Shown here: positions 37,800-51,959 of the stretch, in pieces
How the letters are laid out: the number at the start of each line of letters is the position of its first letter
How positions within the stretch are numbered: position 1 is the first letter of the stretch
Origin: Apostichopus japonicus
Lineage: Eukaryota; Echinodermata; Holothuroidea; Aspidochirotida; Stichopodidae
Reading direction: 5' to 3'
Assembly (NCBI RefSeq): GCF_037975245.1
Contig: NC_092571.1
Span: forward strand, 1 to 64,000
DNA: 64,000 nucleotides
The notes under the pieces: model-generated
What the model was told of the DNA's origin: nothing
The model's input: the letters and a program-made list of their open reading frames with translations, nothing else
Database searches by the model: none
Made by a program: the position numbers and the translations under genes

Positions 37800-40700
37800 T
37801 GGGGGCAGTTTGCTTTTGCCGCGATCTTATACGGTCTCTGGGAACTTTAAGTATTAGAAACAAACATAGATTTATATCAACTGCTGTCGTGGCGCGGTTG
37901 GTTGCTCTGTACCTCGAGAGCGTGACGTATTTTGGATCGCGGGCTCGAGACCAGGTGGGGGCAGTTTGCTTTTGCCGCGATCTTATACGGTCTCTGGGAA
38001 CTTGAAGTATTAGAAACGAACATAGATTTATATCAACTGCTGTCGTGGCGCGGTTGGTTGCTCTGTACCTCGAGAGCGTGACGTATTTTGGATCGCGGGC
38101 TCGAGACCAGGTGGGGGCAGTTTGCTTTTGCCGCGATCTCATACGGTCTCTGGGAACTTTAAGTATTAGAAACGAACATAGATTTATATCAACTGCTGTC
38201 GTGGCGCGGTTGGTTGCTCTGTACCTCGAGAGCGTGACGTATTTTGGATCGCGGGCTCGAGACCAGGTGGGGGCAGTTTGCTTTTGCCGGGTTCTTATAC
38301 GGTCTCTGGAACTTTAAGTATTAGAAACGAACATAGATTCATTTCAACTGCTGTCGTGGCGCGGTTGGTTGCTCTGTACCTCGAGAGCGTGACGTATTTT
38401 GGATCGCGGGCTCGAGACCAGGTGGGGGCAGTTTGCTTTTGCCGGGATCTTATACGGTCTCTGGAACTTTAAGTATTAGAAACGAACATACATTTATATC
38501 AACTGCTGTCGTGGCGCGGTTGGTTGCTCTGTACCTCGAGAGCGTGACGTATTTTGGATCGCGGGCTCTAGACCAGGTGGGGGCAGTTTGCTTTTGCCGC
38601 GATCTTATACGGTCTCTGGGAACTTTAAGTATTAGAAACGAACATAGATTTATATCAACTGCTGTCGTGGCGCGGTTGGTTGCTCTGTACCTCGAGAGCG
38701 TGACGTATTTTGGATCGCGGGCTCGAGACCAGGTGGGGGCAGTTTGCTTTTGCCGCGATCTGGTACGGTCTCTGGGAACTTTAAGTATTAGAAACGAACA
38801 TAGATTTATATCAACTGCTGTCGTGGCGCGGTTGGTTGCTCTGTACCTCGAGAGCGTGACGTATTTTGGATGCGGGCTCGAGACCAGGTGGGGGCAGTTT
38901 GCTTTTGCCGCGATCTTATACGGTCTCTGGGAACTTTAAGTATTAGAAACAAACATAGATTTATATCAACTGCTGTCGTGGCGCGGTTGGTTGCTCTGTA
39001 CCTCGAGAGCGTGACGTATTTTGGATCGCGGGCTCGAGACCAGGTGGGGGCAGTTTGCTTTTGCCGCGATCTTATACGGTCTCTGGGAACTTGAAGTATT
39101 AGAAACGAACATAGATTTATATCAACTGCTGTCGTGGCGCGGTTGGTTGCTCTGTACCTCGAGAGCGTGACGTATTTTGGATCGCGGGCTCGAGACCAGG
39201 TGGGGGCAGTTTGCTTTTGCCGCGATCTCATACGGTCTCTGGGAACTTTAAGTATTAGAAACGAACATAGATTTATATCAACTGCTGTCGTGGCGCGGTT
39301 GGTTGCTCTGTACCTGGAGAGCGTGACGTATTTTGGATCGCGGGCTCGAGACCAGGTGGGGGCAGTTTGCTTTTGCCGCGATCTCATACGGTCTCTGGGA
39401 ACTTTAAGTATTAGAAACGAACATAGATTTATATCAACTGCTGTCGTGGCGCGGTTGGTTGCTCTGTACCTCGAGAGCGTGACGTATTTTGGATCGCGGG
39501 CTCGAGATCTGGTGGGGGCAGTTTGCTTTTGCCGCGATCTCATACGGTCTCTGGAACTTTAAGTATTAGAAACGAACATAGATTCATATCAACTGCTGTC
39601 GTGGCGCGGTTGGTTGCTCTGTACCTCGAGAGCGTGACGTATTTTGGATCGCGGGCTCGAGACCAGGTGAGGGCAGTTTGCTTTTGCCGCGATCTGGTAC
39701 GGTCTCTGGGAACTTTAAGTATTAGAAACGAACATAGATTCATATCAACTGCTGTCGTGGCGCGGTTGGTTGCTCTGTACCTCGAGAGCGTGACGTATTT
39801 TGGATCGCGGGCTCGAGACCAGGTGAGGGCAGTTTGCTTTTGCCGCGATCTGGTACGGTCTCTGGGAACTTTAAGTATTAGAAACGAACATAGATTTATA
39901 TCAACTGCTGTCGTGGCGCGGTTGGTTGCTCTGTACCTCGAGAGCGTGACGTATTTTGGATCGCGGGCTCGAGACCAGGTGGGGGCAGTTTGCTTTTGCC
40001 GCGATCTGGTACGGTCTCTGGGAACTTTAAGTATTAGAAACGAACATAGATTTATATCAACTGCTGTCGTGGCGCGGTTGGTTGCTCTGTACCTCGAGAG
40101 CGTGACGTATTTTGGATCGCGGGCTCGAGACCAGGTGGGGGCAGTTTGCTTTTGCCGCGATCTTATACGGTCTCTGGGAACTTTAAGTATTAGAAACGAA
40201 CATAGATTTATATCAACTGCTGTCGTGGCGCGGTTGGTTGCTCTGTACCTCGAGAGCGTGACGTATTTTGGATCGCGGGCTCGAGACCAGGTGGGGGCAG
40301 TTTGCTTTTGCCGCGATCTGGTACGGTCTCTGGGAACTTGAAGTATTAGAAACAAACATAGATTTATATCAACTGCTGTCGTGGCGCGGTTGGTTGCTCT
40401 GTACCTCGAGAGCGTGACGTATTTTGGATCGCGGGCTCGAGACCAGGTGGGGGCAGTTTGCTTTTGCCGCGATCTCATACGGTCTCTGGGAACTTTAAGT
40501 ATTAGAAACGAACATAGATTTATATCAACTGCTGTCGTGGCGCGGTTGGTTGCTCTGTACCTCGAGAGCGTGACGTATTTTGGATCGCGGGCTCGAGACC
40601 AGGTGGGGGCAGTTTGCTTTTGCCGCGATCTTATACGGTCTCTGGGAACTTTAAGTATTAGAAACGAACATAGATTTATATCAACTGCTGTCGTGGCGCG

Positions 40701-43700
40701 GTTGGTTGCTCTGTACCTCGAGAGCGTGACGTATTTTGGATCGCGGGCTCGAGACCAGGTGGGGGCAGTTTGCTTTTGCCGCGATCTGGTACGGTCTCTG
40801 GGAACTTTAAGTATTAGAAACGAACATAGATTTATATCAACTGCTGTCGTGGCGCGGTTGGTTGCTCTGTACCTCGAGAGCGTGACGTATTTTGGATCGC
40901 GGGCTCGAGACCAGGTGGGGGCAGTTTGCTTTTGCCGCGATCTTATACGGTCTCTGGAACTTTAAGTATTAGAAACAAACATAGATTTATATCAACTGCT
41001 GTCGTGGCGCGGTTGGTTGCTCTGTACCTCGAGAGCGTGACGTATTTTGGATCGCGGGCTCGAGACCAGGTGGGGGCAGTTTGCTTTTGCGCGAACTCAT
41101 ACGGTCTCTGGAACTTTAAGTATTAGAAACGAACATAGATTTATATCAACTGCTGTCGTGGCGCGGTTGGTTGCTCTGTACCTCGAGAGCGTGACGTATT
41201 TTGGATCGCGGGCTCGAGACCAGGTGGGGGCAGTTTGCTTTTGCGCCAACTCATTCGGTCTCTGGAACTTTAAGTATTAGAAACGAACATAGATTTATAT
41301 CAACTGCTGTCGTGGCGCGGTTGGTTGCTCTGTACCTCGAGAGCGTGACGTATTTTGGATCGCGGGCTCGAGACCAGGTGGGGGCAGTTTGCTTTTGCCG
41401 CGATCTTATACGGTCTCTGGGAACTTTAAGTATTAGAAACGAACATAGATTTATATCAACTGCTGTCGTGGCGCGGTTGGTTGCTCTGTACCTCGAGAGC
41501 GTGACGTATTTTGGATCGCGGGCTTGAGACCAGGTGGGGGCAGTTTGCTTTTGCGCCAACTCATTCGGTCTCTGGAACTTTAAGTATTAGAAACGAACAT
41601 AGATTTATATCAACTGCTGTCGTGGCGCGGTTGGTTGCTCTGTACCTCGAGAGCGTGACGTATTTTGGATCGCGGGCTCGAGACCAGGTGGGGGCAGTTT
41701 GCTTTTGCCGCGATCTCATACGGTCTCTGGAACTTTAAGTATTAGAAACGAACATAGATTTATATCAACTGCTGTCGTGGCGCGGTTGGTTGCTCTGTAC
41801 CTCGAGAGCGTGACGTATTTTGGATCGCGGGCTCGAGACCAGGTGGGGGCAGTTTGCTTTTGCCGCGATTTCATACGGTCTCTGGGAACTTTAAGTATTA
41901 GAAACGAACATAGATTTATATCAACTGCTGTCGTGGCGCGGTTGGTTGCTCTGTACCTCGAGAGCGTGACGTATTTTGGATCGCGGGCTCGAGACCAGGT
42001 GGGGGCAGTTTGCTTTTGCCGCGATCTTATACGGTCTCTGGAAACTTTAAGTATTAGACACGAACATAGATTTATATCAACTGCTGTCGTGGCGCGGTTG
42101 GTTGCTCTGTACCTCGAGAGCGTGACGTATTTTGGATCGCGGGCTCGAGACCAGGTGGGAGCAGTTTGCTTTTGCCGCGATCTTATACGGTCTCTGGAAA
42201 CTTTAAGTATTAGACACGAACATAGATTTATATCAACTGCTGTCGTGGCGCGGTTGGTTGCTCTGTACCTCGAGAGCGTGACGTATTTTGGATCGCGGGC
42301 TCGAGACCAGGTGGGGGCAGTTTGCTTTTGCCGCGATCTTATACGGTCTCTGGAAACTTTAAGTATTAGACACGAACATAGATTTATATCAACTGCTGTC
42401 GCGGCGCGGTTGGTTGCTCTGTACCTCGAGAGCGTGACGTATTTTGGATCGCGGGCTCGAGACCAGGTGGGGGCAGTTTGCTTTTGCCGCGATCTTATAC
42501 GGTCTCTGGGAACTTTAAGTATTAGAAACAAACATAGATTTATATCAACTGCTGTCGTGGCGCGGTTGGTTGCTCTGTACCTCGAGAGCGTGACGTATTT
42601 TGGATCGCGGGCTCGAGACCAGGTGGGGGCAGTTTGCTTTTGCCGCGATCTTATACGGTCTCTGGGAACTTGAAGTATTAGAAACGAACATAGATTTATA
42701 TCAACTGCTGTCGTGGCGCGGTTGGTTGCTCTGTACCTCGAGAGCGTGACGTATTTTGGATCGCGGGCTCGAGACCAGGTGGGGGCAGTTTGCTTTTGCC
42801 GCGATCTCATACGGTCTCTGGGAACTTTAAGTATTAGAAACGAACATAGATTTATATCAACTGCTGTCGTGGCGCGGTTGGTTGCTCTGTACCTCGAGAG
42901 CGTGACGTATTTTGGATCGCGGGCTCGAGACCAGGTGGGGGCAGTTTGCTTTTGCCGGGTTCTTATACGGTCTCTGGAACTTTAAGTATTAGAAACGAAC
43001 ATAGATTCATTTCAACTGCTGTCGTGGCGCGGTTGGTTGCTCTGTACCTCGAGAGCGTGACGTATTTTGGATCGCGGGCTCGAGACCAGGTGGGGGCAGT
43101 TTGCTTTTGCCGGGATCTTATACGGTCTCTGGAACTTTAAGTATTAGAAACGAACATACATTTATATCAACTGCTGTCGTGGCGCGGTTGGTTGCTCTGT
43201 ACCTCGAGAGCGTGACGTATTTTGGATCGCGGGCTCTAGACCAGGTGGGGGCAGTTTGCTTTTGCCGCGATCTTATACGGTCTCTGGGAACTTTAAGTAT
43301 TAGAAACGAACATAGATTTATATCAACTGCTGTCGTGGCGCGGTTGGTTGCTCTGTACCTCGAGAGCGTGACGTATTTTGGATCGCGGGCTCGAGACCAG
43401 GTGGGGGCAGTTTGCTTTTGCCGCGATCTGGTACGGTCTCTGGGAACTTTAAGTATTAGAAACGAACATAGATTTATATCAACTGCTGTCGTGGCGCGGT
43501 TGGTTGCTCTGTACCTCGAGAGCGTGACGTATTTTGGATGCGGGCTCGAGACCAGGTGGGGGCAGTTTGCTTTTGCCGCGATCTTATACGGTCTCTGGGA
43601 ACTTTAAGTATTAGAAACAAACATAGATTTATATCAACTGCTGTCGTGGCGCGGTTGGTTGCTCTGTACCTCGAGAGCGTGACGTATTTTGGATCGCGGG

Positions 43701-46700
43701 CTCGAGACCAGGTGGGGGCAGTTTGCTTTTGCCGCGATCTTATACGGTCTCTGGGAACTTGAAGTATTAGAAACGAACATAGATTTATATCAACTGCTGT
43801 CGTGGCGCGGTTGGTTGCTCTGTACCTCGAGAGCGTGACGTATTTTGGATCGCGGGCTCGAGACCAGGTGGGGGCAGTTTGCTTTTGCCGCGATCTCATA
43901 CGGTCTCTGGGAACTTTAAGTATTAGAAACGAACATAGATTTATATCAACTGCTGTCGTGGCGCGGTTGGTTGCTCTGTACCTGGAGAGCGTGACGTATT
44001 TTGGATCGCGGGCTCGAGACCAGGTGGGGGCAGTTTGCTTTTGCCGCGATCTCATACGGTCTCTGGGAACTTTAAGTATTAGAAACGAACATAGATTTAT
44101 ATCAACTGCTGTCGTGGCGCGGTTGGTTGCTCTGTACCTCGAGAGCGTGACGTATTTTGGATCGCGGGCTCGAGATCTGGTGGGGGCAGTTTGCTTTTGC
44201 CGCGATCTCATACGGTCTCTGGAACTTTAAGTATTAGAAACGAACATAGATTCATATCAACTGCTGTCGTGGCGCGGTTGGTTGCTCTGTACCTCGAGAG
44301 CGTGACGTATTTTGGATCGCGGGCTCGAGACCAGGTGAGGGCAGTTTGCTTTTGCCGCGATCTGGTACGGTCTCTGGGAACTTTAAGTATTAGAAACGAA
44401 CATAGATTCATATCAACTGCTGTCGTGGCGCGGTTGGTTGCTCTGTACCTCGAGAGCGTGACGTATTTTGGATCGCGGGCTCGAGACCAGGTGAGGGCAG
44501 TTTGCTTTTGCCGCGATCTGGTACGGTCTCTGGGAACTTTAAGTATTAGAAACGAACATAGATTTATATCAACTGCTGTCGTGGCGCGGTTGGTTGCTCT
44601 GTACCTCGAGAGCGTGACGTATTTTGGATCGCGGGCTCGAGACCAGGTGGGGGCAGTTTGCTTTTGCCGCGATCTGGTACGGTCTCTGGGAACTTTAAGT
44701 ATTAGAAACGAACATAGATTTATATCAACTGCTGTCGTGGCGCGGTTGGTTGCTCTGTACCTCGAGAGCGTGACGTATTTTGGATCGCGGGCTCGAGACC
44801 AGGTGGGGGCAGTTTGCTTTTGCCGCGATCTTATACGGTCTCTGGGAACTTTAAGTATTAGAAACGAACATAGATTTATATCAACTGCTGTCGTGGCGCG
44901 GTTGGTTGCTCTGTACCTCGAGAGCGTGACGTATTTTGGATCGCGGGCTCGAGACCAGGTGGGGGCAGTTTGCTTTTGCCGCGATCTGGTACGGTCTCTG
45001 GGAACTTGAAGTATTAGAAACAAACATAGATTTATATCAACTGCTGTCGTGGCGCGGTTGGTTGCTCTGTACCTCGAGAGCGTGACGTATTTTGGATCGC
45101 GGGCTCGAGACCAGGTGGGGGCAGTTTGCTTTTGCCGCGATCTCATACGGTCTCTGGGAACTTTAAGTATTAGAAACGAACATAGATTTATATCAACTGC
45201 TGTCGTGGCGCGGTTGGTTGCTCTGTACCTCGAGAGCGTGACGTATTTTGGATCGCGGGCTCGAGACCAGGTGGGGGCAGTTTGCTTTTGCCGCGATCTT
45301 ATACGGTCTCTGGGAACTTTAAGTATTAGAAACGAACATAGATTTATATCAACTGCTGTCGTGGCGCGGTTGGTTGCTCTGTACCTCGAGAGCGTGACGT
45401 ATTTTGGATCGCGGGCTCGAGACCAGGTGGGGGCAGTTTGCTTTTGCCGCGATCTGGTACGGTCTCTGGGAACTTTAAGTATTAGAAACGAACATAGATT
45501 TATATCAACTGCTGTCGTGGCGCGGTTGGTTGCTCTGTACCTCGAGAGCGTGACGTATTTTGGATCGCGGGCTCGAGACCAGGTGGGGGCAGTTTGCTTT
45601 TGCCGCGATCTTATACGGTCTCTGGAACTTTAAGTATTAGAAACAAACATAGATTTATATCAACTGCTGTCGTGGCGCGGTTGGTTGCTCTGTACCTCGA
45701 GAGCGTGACGTATTTTGGATCGCGGGCTCGAGACCAGGTGGGGGCAGTTTGCTTTTGCGCGAACTCATACGGTCTCTGGAACTTTAAGTATTAGAAACGA
45801 ACATAGATTTATATCAACTGCTGTCGTGGCGCGGTTGGTTGCTCTGTACCTCGAGAGCGTGACGTATTTTGGATCGCGGGCTCGAGACCAGGTGGGGGCA
45901 GTTTGCTTTTGCGCCAACTCATTCGGTCTCTGGAACTTTAAGTATTAGAAACGAACATAGATTTATATCAACTGCTGTCGTGGCGCGGTTGGTTGCTCTG
46001 TACCTCGAGAGCGTGACGTATTTTGGATCGCGGGCTCGAGACCAGGTGGGGGCAGTTTGCTTTTGCCGCGATCTTATACGGTCTCTGGGAACTTTAAGTA
46101 TTAGAAACGAACATAGATTTATATCAACTGCTGTCGTGGCGCGGTTGGTTGCTCTGTACCTCGAGAGCGTGACGTATTTTGGATCGCGGGCTTGAGACCA
46201 GGTGGGGGCAGTTTGCTTTTGCGCCAACTCATTCGGTCTCTGGAACTTTAAGTATTAGAAACGAACATAGATTTATATCAACTGCTGTCGTGGCGCGGTT
46301 GGTTGCTCTGTACCTCGAGAGCGTGACGTATTTTGGATCGCGGGCTCGAGACCAGGTGGGGGCAGTTTGCTTTTGCCGCGATCTCATACGGTCTCTGGAA
46401 CTTTAAGTATTAGAAACGAACATAGATTTATATCAACTGCTGTCGTGGCGCGGTTGGTTGCTCTGTACCTCGAGAGCGTGACGTATTTTGGATCGCGGGC
46501 TCGAGACCAGGTGGGGGCAGTTTGCTTTTGCCGCGATTTCATACGGTCTCTGGGAACTTTAAGTATTAGAAACGAACATAGATTTATATCAACTGCTGTC
46601 GTGGCGCGGTTGGTTGCTCTGTACCTCGAGAGCGTGACGTATTTTGGATCGCGGGCTCGAGACCAGGTGGGGGCAGTTTGCTTTTGCCGCGATCTTATAC

Positions 46701-47010
46701 GGTCTCTGGAAACTTTAAGTATTAGACACGAACATAGATTTATATCAACTGCTGTCGTGGCGCGGTTGGTTGCTCTGTACCTCGAGAGCGTGACGTATTT
46801 TGGATCGCGGGCTCGAGACCAGGTGGGAGCAGTTTGCTTTTGCCGCGATCTTATACGGTCTCTGGAAACTTTAAGTATTAGACACGAACATAGATTTATA
46901 TCAACTGCTGTCGTGGCGCGGTTGGTTGCTCTGTACCTCGAGAGCGTGACGTATTTTGGATCGCGGGCTCGAGACCAGGTGGGGGCAGTTTGCTTTTGCC
47001 GCGATCTGGT
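37800..47010 (+). repeat. Largest higher-order duplication: 4.668 kb (30 units), two copies
   Basis: About 37,800-42,340 is repeated at about 42,468-47,010. Rare markers keep an exact 4,668-bp offset: 'gaaacaaac' (37,861/42,529), the one-base deletion 'ggatgcggg' (38,869/43,537), 'gggcttgagacc' (41,523/46,191) and 'gtgggagcag' (42,160/46,828). I saw no difference between the copies at the markers checked, which suggests a very recent duplication or an assembly duplication. A smaller 1,090-bp (seven-unit) offset precedes it, with 'acatacattt' at about 37,400 and 38,490. Confidence 0.85.
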
Positions 47011-48259
47011 ACGGTCTCTGCGAACTTTAAGTATTAGAAACGAACATAGATTTATATCAACTGCTGTCGTGGCGCGGTTGGTTGCTCTGTACCTCGAGAG
47101 CGTGACGTATTTTGGATCGCGGGCTCGAGACCAGGTGGGGGCAGTTTGCTTTTGCCGCGATCTGGTACGGTCTCTGGAACTTTAAGTATTAGAAACGAAC
47201 ATAGATTTATATCAACTGCTTTCGTGGCGCGGTTGGTTGCTCTGTACCTCGAGAGCGTGACGTATTTTGGATCGCGGGCTCGAGACCAGGTGGGGGCAGT
47301 TTGCTTTTGCCGCGATCTGGTACGGTCTCTGGAACTTTAAGTATTAGAAACGAACATAGATTTATATCAACTGCTGTCGTGGCGCGGTTGGTTGCTCTGT
47401 ACCTCGAGAGCGTGACGTATTTTGGATCGCGGGCTCGAGACCAGGTGGGGGCAGTTTGCTTTTGCCGCGATCTGGTACGGTCTCTGGAACTTTAAGTATT
47501 AGAAACGAACATAGATTTATATCAACTGCTGTCGTGGCGCGGTTGGTTGCTCTGTACCTCGAGAGCGTGACGTATTTTGGATCGCGGGCTCGAGACCAGG
47601 TGGGGGCAGTTTGCTTTTGCCGCGATCTTATACGGTCTCTGGAACTTTAAGTATTAGAAACGAACATAGATTTATATCAACTGCTGTCGTGGCGCGGTTG
47701 GTTGCTCTGTACCTCGAGAGCGTGACGTATTTTGGATCGCGGGCTCGAGACCAGGTGGGGGCAGTTTGCTTTTGCCGCGATCTTATACGGTCTCTGGAAA
47801 CTTTAAGTATTAGAAACGAACATAGATTTATATCAACTGCTGTCGTGGCGCGGTTGGTTGCTCTGTACCTCGAGAGCGTGACGTATTTTGGATCGCGGGC
47901 TCGAGATCAGGTGGGGCAATTTGCTTTTCCGCGATCTTATACGGTCTCTGGAAACTTTAAGTATTAGAAACGAACATAGATTTATATCAACTGCTGTCGT
48001 GGCGCGGTTGGTTGCTCTGTACCTCGAGAGCGTGACGTATTTTGGATCGCGGGCTCGAGACCAGGTGGGGGCAGTTTGCTTTTGCCGCGATCTTATACGG
48101 TCTCTGGGAACTTTAAGTATTAGAAACGAACATAGATTTATATCAACTGCTGTCGTGGCGCGGTTGGTTGCTCTGTACCTCGAGAGCGTGACGTATTTTG
48201 GATCGCGGGCTCGAGACCAGGTGGGGGCAGTTTGCTTTTGCCGCGATCTTATACGGTCT

Positions 48260-51200
48260 CTGGGAACTTTAAGTATTAGAAACGAACATAGATTTATATC
48301 AACTGCTGTCGTGGCGCGGTTGGTTGCTCTGTACCTCGAGAGCGTGACGTATTTTGGATCGCGGGCTCGAGACCAGGTGGGGGCAGTTTGCTTTTGCCGG
48401 GATCTTATACGGTCTCTGGGAACTTTAAGTATTAGAAACGAATATAGATTTATATCAACTGCTGTCGTGGCGCGGTTGGTTGCTCTGTACCTCGAGAGCG
48501 TGACGTATTTTGGATCGCGGGCTCGAGACCAGGTGGGGGCAGTTTGCTTTTGCCGCGATCTTATACGGTCTCTGGGAACTTTAAGTAATAGAAACGAACA
48601 TAGATTTATATCAACTGCTGTCGTGGCGCGGTTGGTTGCTCTGTACCTCGAGAGCGTGACGTATTTTGGATCGCGGGCTCGAGACCAGGTGGGGGCAGTT
48701 TGCTTTTGCCGGGTTCTTATACGGTCTCTGGAACTTTAAGTATTAGAAACGAACATAGATTCATTTCAACTGCTGTCGTGGCGCGGTTGGTTGCTCTGTA
48801 CCTCGAGAGCGTGACGTATTTTGGATCGCGGGCTCGAGACCAGGTGGGGGCAGTTTGCTTTTGCCGGGATCTTATACGGTCTCTGGAACTTTAAGTATTA
48901 GAAACGAACATACATTTATATCAACTGCTGTCGTGGCGCGGTTGGTTGCTCTGTACCTCGAGAGCGTGACGTATTTTGGATCGCGGGCTCTAGCCCAGGT
49001 GGGGGCAGTTTGCTTTTGCCGCGATCTTATACGGTCTCTGGGAACTTTAAGTATTAGAAACGAACATAGATTTATATCAACTGCTGTCGTGGCGCGGTTG
49101 GTTGCTCTGTACCTCGAGAGCGTGACGTATTTTGGATCGCGGGCTCGAGACCAGGTGGGGGCAGTTTGCTTTTGCCGCGATCTGGTACGGTCTCTGGGAA
49201 CTTTAAGTATTAGAAACGAACATAGATTTATATCAACTGCTGTCGTGGCGCGGTTGGTTGCTCTGTACCTCGAGAGCGTGACGTATTTTGGATCGCGGGC
49301 TCGAGACCAGGTGGGGGCAGTTTGCTTTTGCCGCGATCTTATACGGTCTCTGGGAACTTTAAGTATTAGAAACGAACATAGATTTATATCAACTGATGTC
49401 GTGGCGCGGTTGGTTGCTCTGTACCTCGAGAGCGTGACGTATTTTGGATCGCGGGCTCGAGACCAGGTGGGGGCAGTTTGCTTTTGCCGCGATCTTATAC
49501 GGTCTCTGGGAACTTTAAGTATTAGAAACAAACATAGATTTATATCAACTGCTGTCGTGGCGCGGTTGGTTGCTCTGTACCTCGAGAGCGTGACGTATTT
49601 TGGATCGCGGGCTCGAGACCAGGTGGGGGCAGTTTGCTTTTGCCGCGATCTTATACGGTCTCTGGGAACTTGAAGTATTAGAAACGAACATAGATTTATA
49701 TCAACTGCTGTCGTGGCGCGGTTGGTTGCTCTGTACCTCGAGAGCGTGACGTATTTTGGATCGCGGGCTCGAGACCAGGTGGGGGCAGTTTGCTTTTGCC
49801 GCGATCTTATACGGTCTCTGGAAACTTTAAGTATTAGAAACGAACATAGATTTATATCAACTGCTGTCGTGGCGCGGTTGGTTGCTCTGTACCTCGAGAG
49901 CGTGACGTATTTTGGATCGCGGGCTCGAGATCAGGTGGGGCAATTTGCTTTTCCGCGATCTTATACGGTCTCTGGAAACTTTAAGTATTAGAAACCAACA
50001 TAGATTTATATCAACTGCTGTCGTGGCGCGGTTGGTTGCTCTGTACCTCGAGAGCGTGACGTGTTTTGGATCGCGGGCTCGAGACCAGGTGGGGGCAGTT
50101 TGCTTTTGCCGCGATCTTTACGGTCTCTGGGAACTTTAAGTATTAGAAACGAACATAGATTTATATCAACTGCTGTCGTGGCGCGGTTGGTTGCTCTGTA
50201 CCTCGAGAGCGTGACGTATTTTGGATCGCGGGCTCGAGACCAGGTGGGGGCAGTTTGCTTTTGCCGGGATCTTATACGGTCTCTGGGAACTTTAAGTATT
50301 AGAAACGAATATAGATTTATATCAACTGCTGTCGTGGCGCGGTTGGTTGCTCTGTACCTCGAGAGCGTGACGTATTTTGGATCGCGGGCTCGAGACCAGG
50401 TGGGGGCAGTTTGCTTTTGCCGCGATCTTATACGGTCTCTGGGAACTTTAAGTAATAGAAACGAACATAGATTTATATCAACTGCTGTCGTGGCGCGGTT
50501 GGTTGCTCTGTACCTCGAGAGCGTGACGTATTTTGGATCGCGGGCTCGAGACCAGGTGGGGGCAGTTTGCTTTTGCCGGGTTCTTATACGGTCTCTGGAA
50601 CTTTAAGTATTAGAAACGAACATAGATTCATTTCAACTGCTGTCGTGGCGCGGTTGGTTGCTCTGTACCTCGAGAGCGTGACGTATTTTGGATCGCGGGC
50701 TCGAGACCAGGTGGGGGCAGTTTGCTTTTGCCGGGATCTTATACGGTCTCTGGAACTTTAAGTATTAGAAACGAACATACATTTATATCAACTGCTGTCG
50801 TGGCGCGGTTGGTTGCTCTGTACCTCGAGAGCGTGACGTATTTTGGATCGCGGGCTCTAGACCAGGTGGGGGCAGTTTGCTTTTGCCGCGATCTTATACG
50901 GTCTCTGGGAACTTTAAGTATTAGAAACGAACATAGATTTATATCAACTGCTGTCGTGGCGCGGTTGGTTGCTCTGTACCTCGAGAGCGTGACGTATTTT
51001 GGATCGCGGGCTCGAGACCAGGTGGGGGCAGTTTGCTTTTGCCGCGATCTGGTACGGTCTCTGGGAACTTTAAGTATTAGAAACGAACATAGATTTATAT
51101 CAACTGCTGTCGTGGCGCGGTTGGTTGCTCTGTACCTCGAGAGCGTGACGTATTTTGGATCGCGGGCTCGAGACCAGGTGGGGGCAGTTTGCTTTTGCCG

Positions 51201-51677
51201 CGATCTTATACGGTCTCTGGGAACTTTAAGTATTAGAAACGAACATAGATTTATATCAACTGATGTCGTGGCGCGGTTGGTTGCTCTGTACCTCGAGAGC
51301 GTGACGTATTTTGGATCGCGGGCTCGAGACCAGGTGGGGGCAGTTTGCTTTTGCCGCGATCTTATACGGTCTCTGGGAACTTTAAGTATTAGAAACAAAC
51401 ATAGATTTATATCAACTGCTGTCGTGGCGCGGTTGGTTGCTCTGTACCTCGAGAGCGTGACGTATTTTGGATCGCGGGCTCGAGACCAGGTGGGGGCAGT
51501 TTGCTTTTGCCGCGATCTTATACGGTCTCTGGGAACTTGAAGTATTAGAAACGAACATAGATTTATATCAACTGCTGTCGTGGCGCGGTTGGTTGCTCTG
51601 TACCTCGAGAGCGTGACGTATTTTGGATCGCGGGCTCGAGACCAGGTGGGGGCAGTTTGCTTTTGCCGCGATCTCAT
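48260..51677 (+). repeat. Higher-order duplication, 1.867 kb (12 units), two copies
   Basis: About 48,260-49,810 matches about 50,127-51,677. Shared markers are 'gaatatagat' (48,441/50,308), 'aagtaatag' (48,588/50,455), 'gattcatttc' (48,769/50,636) and 'acatacattt' (48,910/50,777). One copy has 'ctctagccc' where the other has 'ctctagacc' (about 48,991 against 50,858). Confidence 0.8.
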
Positions 51678-51959
51678 ACGGTCTCTGGGAACTTTAAGTA
51701 TTAGAAACGAACATAGATTTATATCAACTGCTGTCGTGGCGCGGTTGGTTGCTCTGTACCTGGAGAGCGTGACGTATTTTGGATCGCGGGCTCGAGACCA
51801 GGTGGGGGCAGTTTGCTTTTGCCGCGATCTCATACGGTCTCTGGGAACTTTAAGTATTAGAAACGAACATAGATTTATATCAACTGCTGTCGTGGCGCGG
51901 TTGGTTGCTCTGTACCTCGAGAGCGTGACGTATTTTGGATCGCGGGCTCGAGATCTGGT

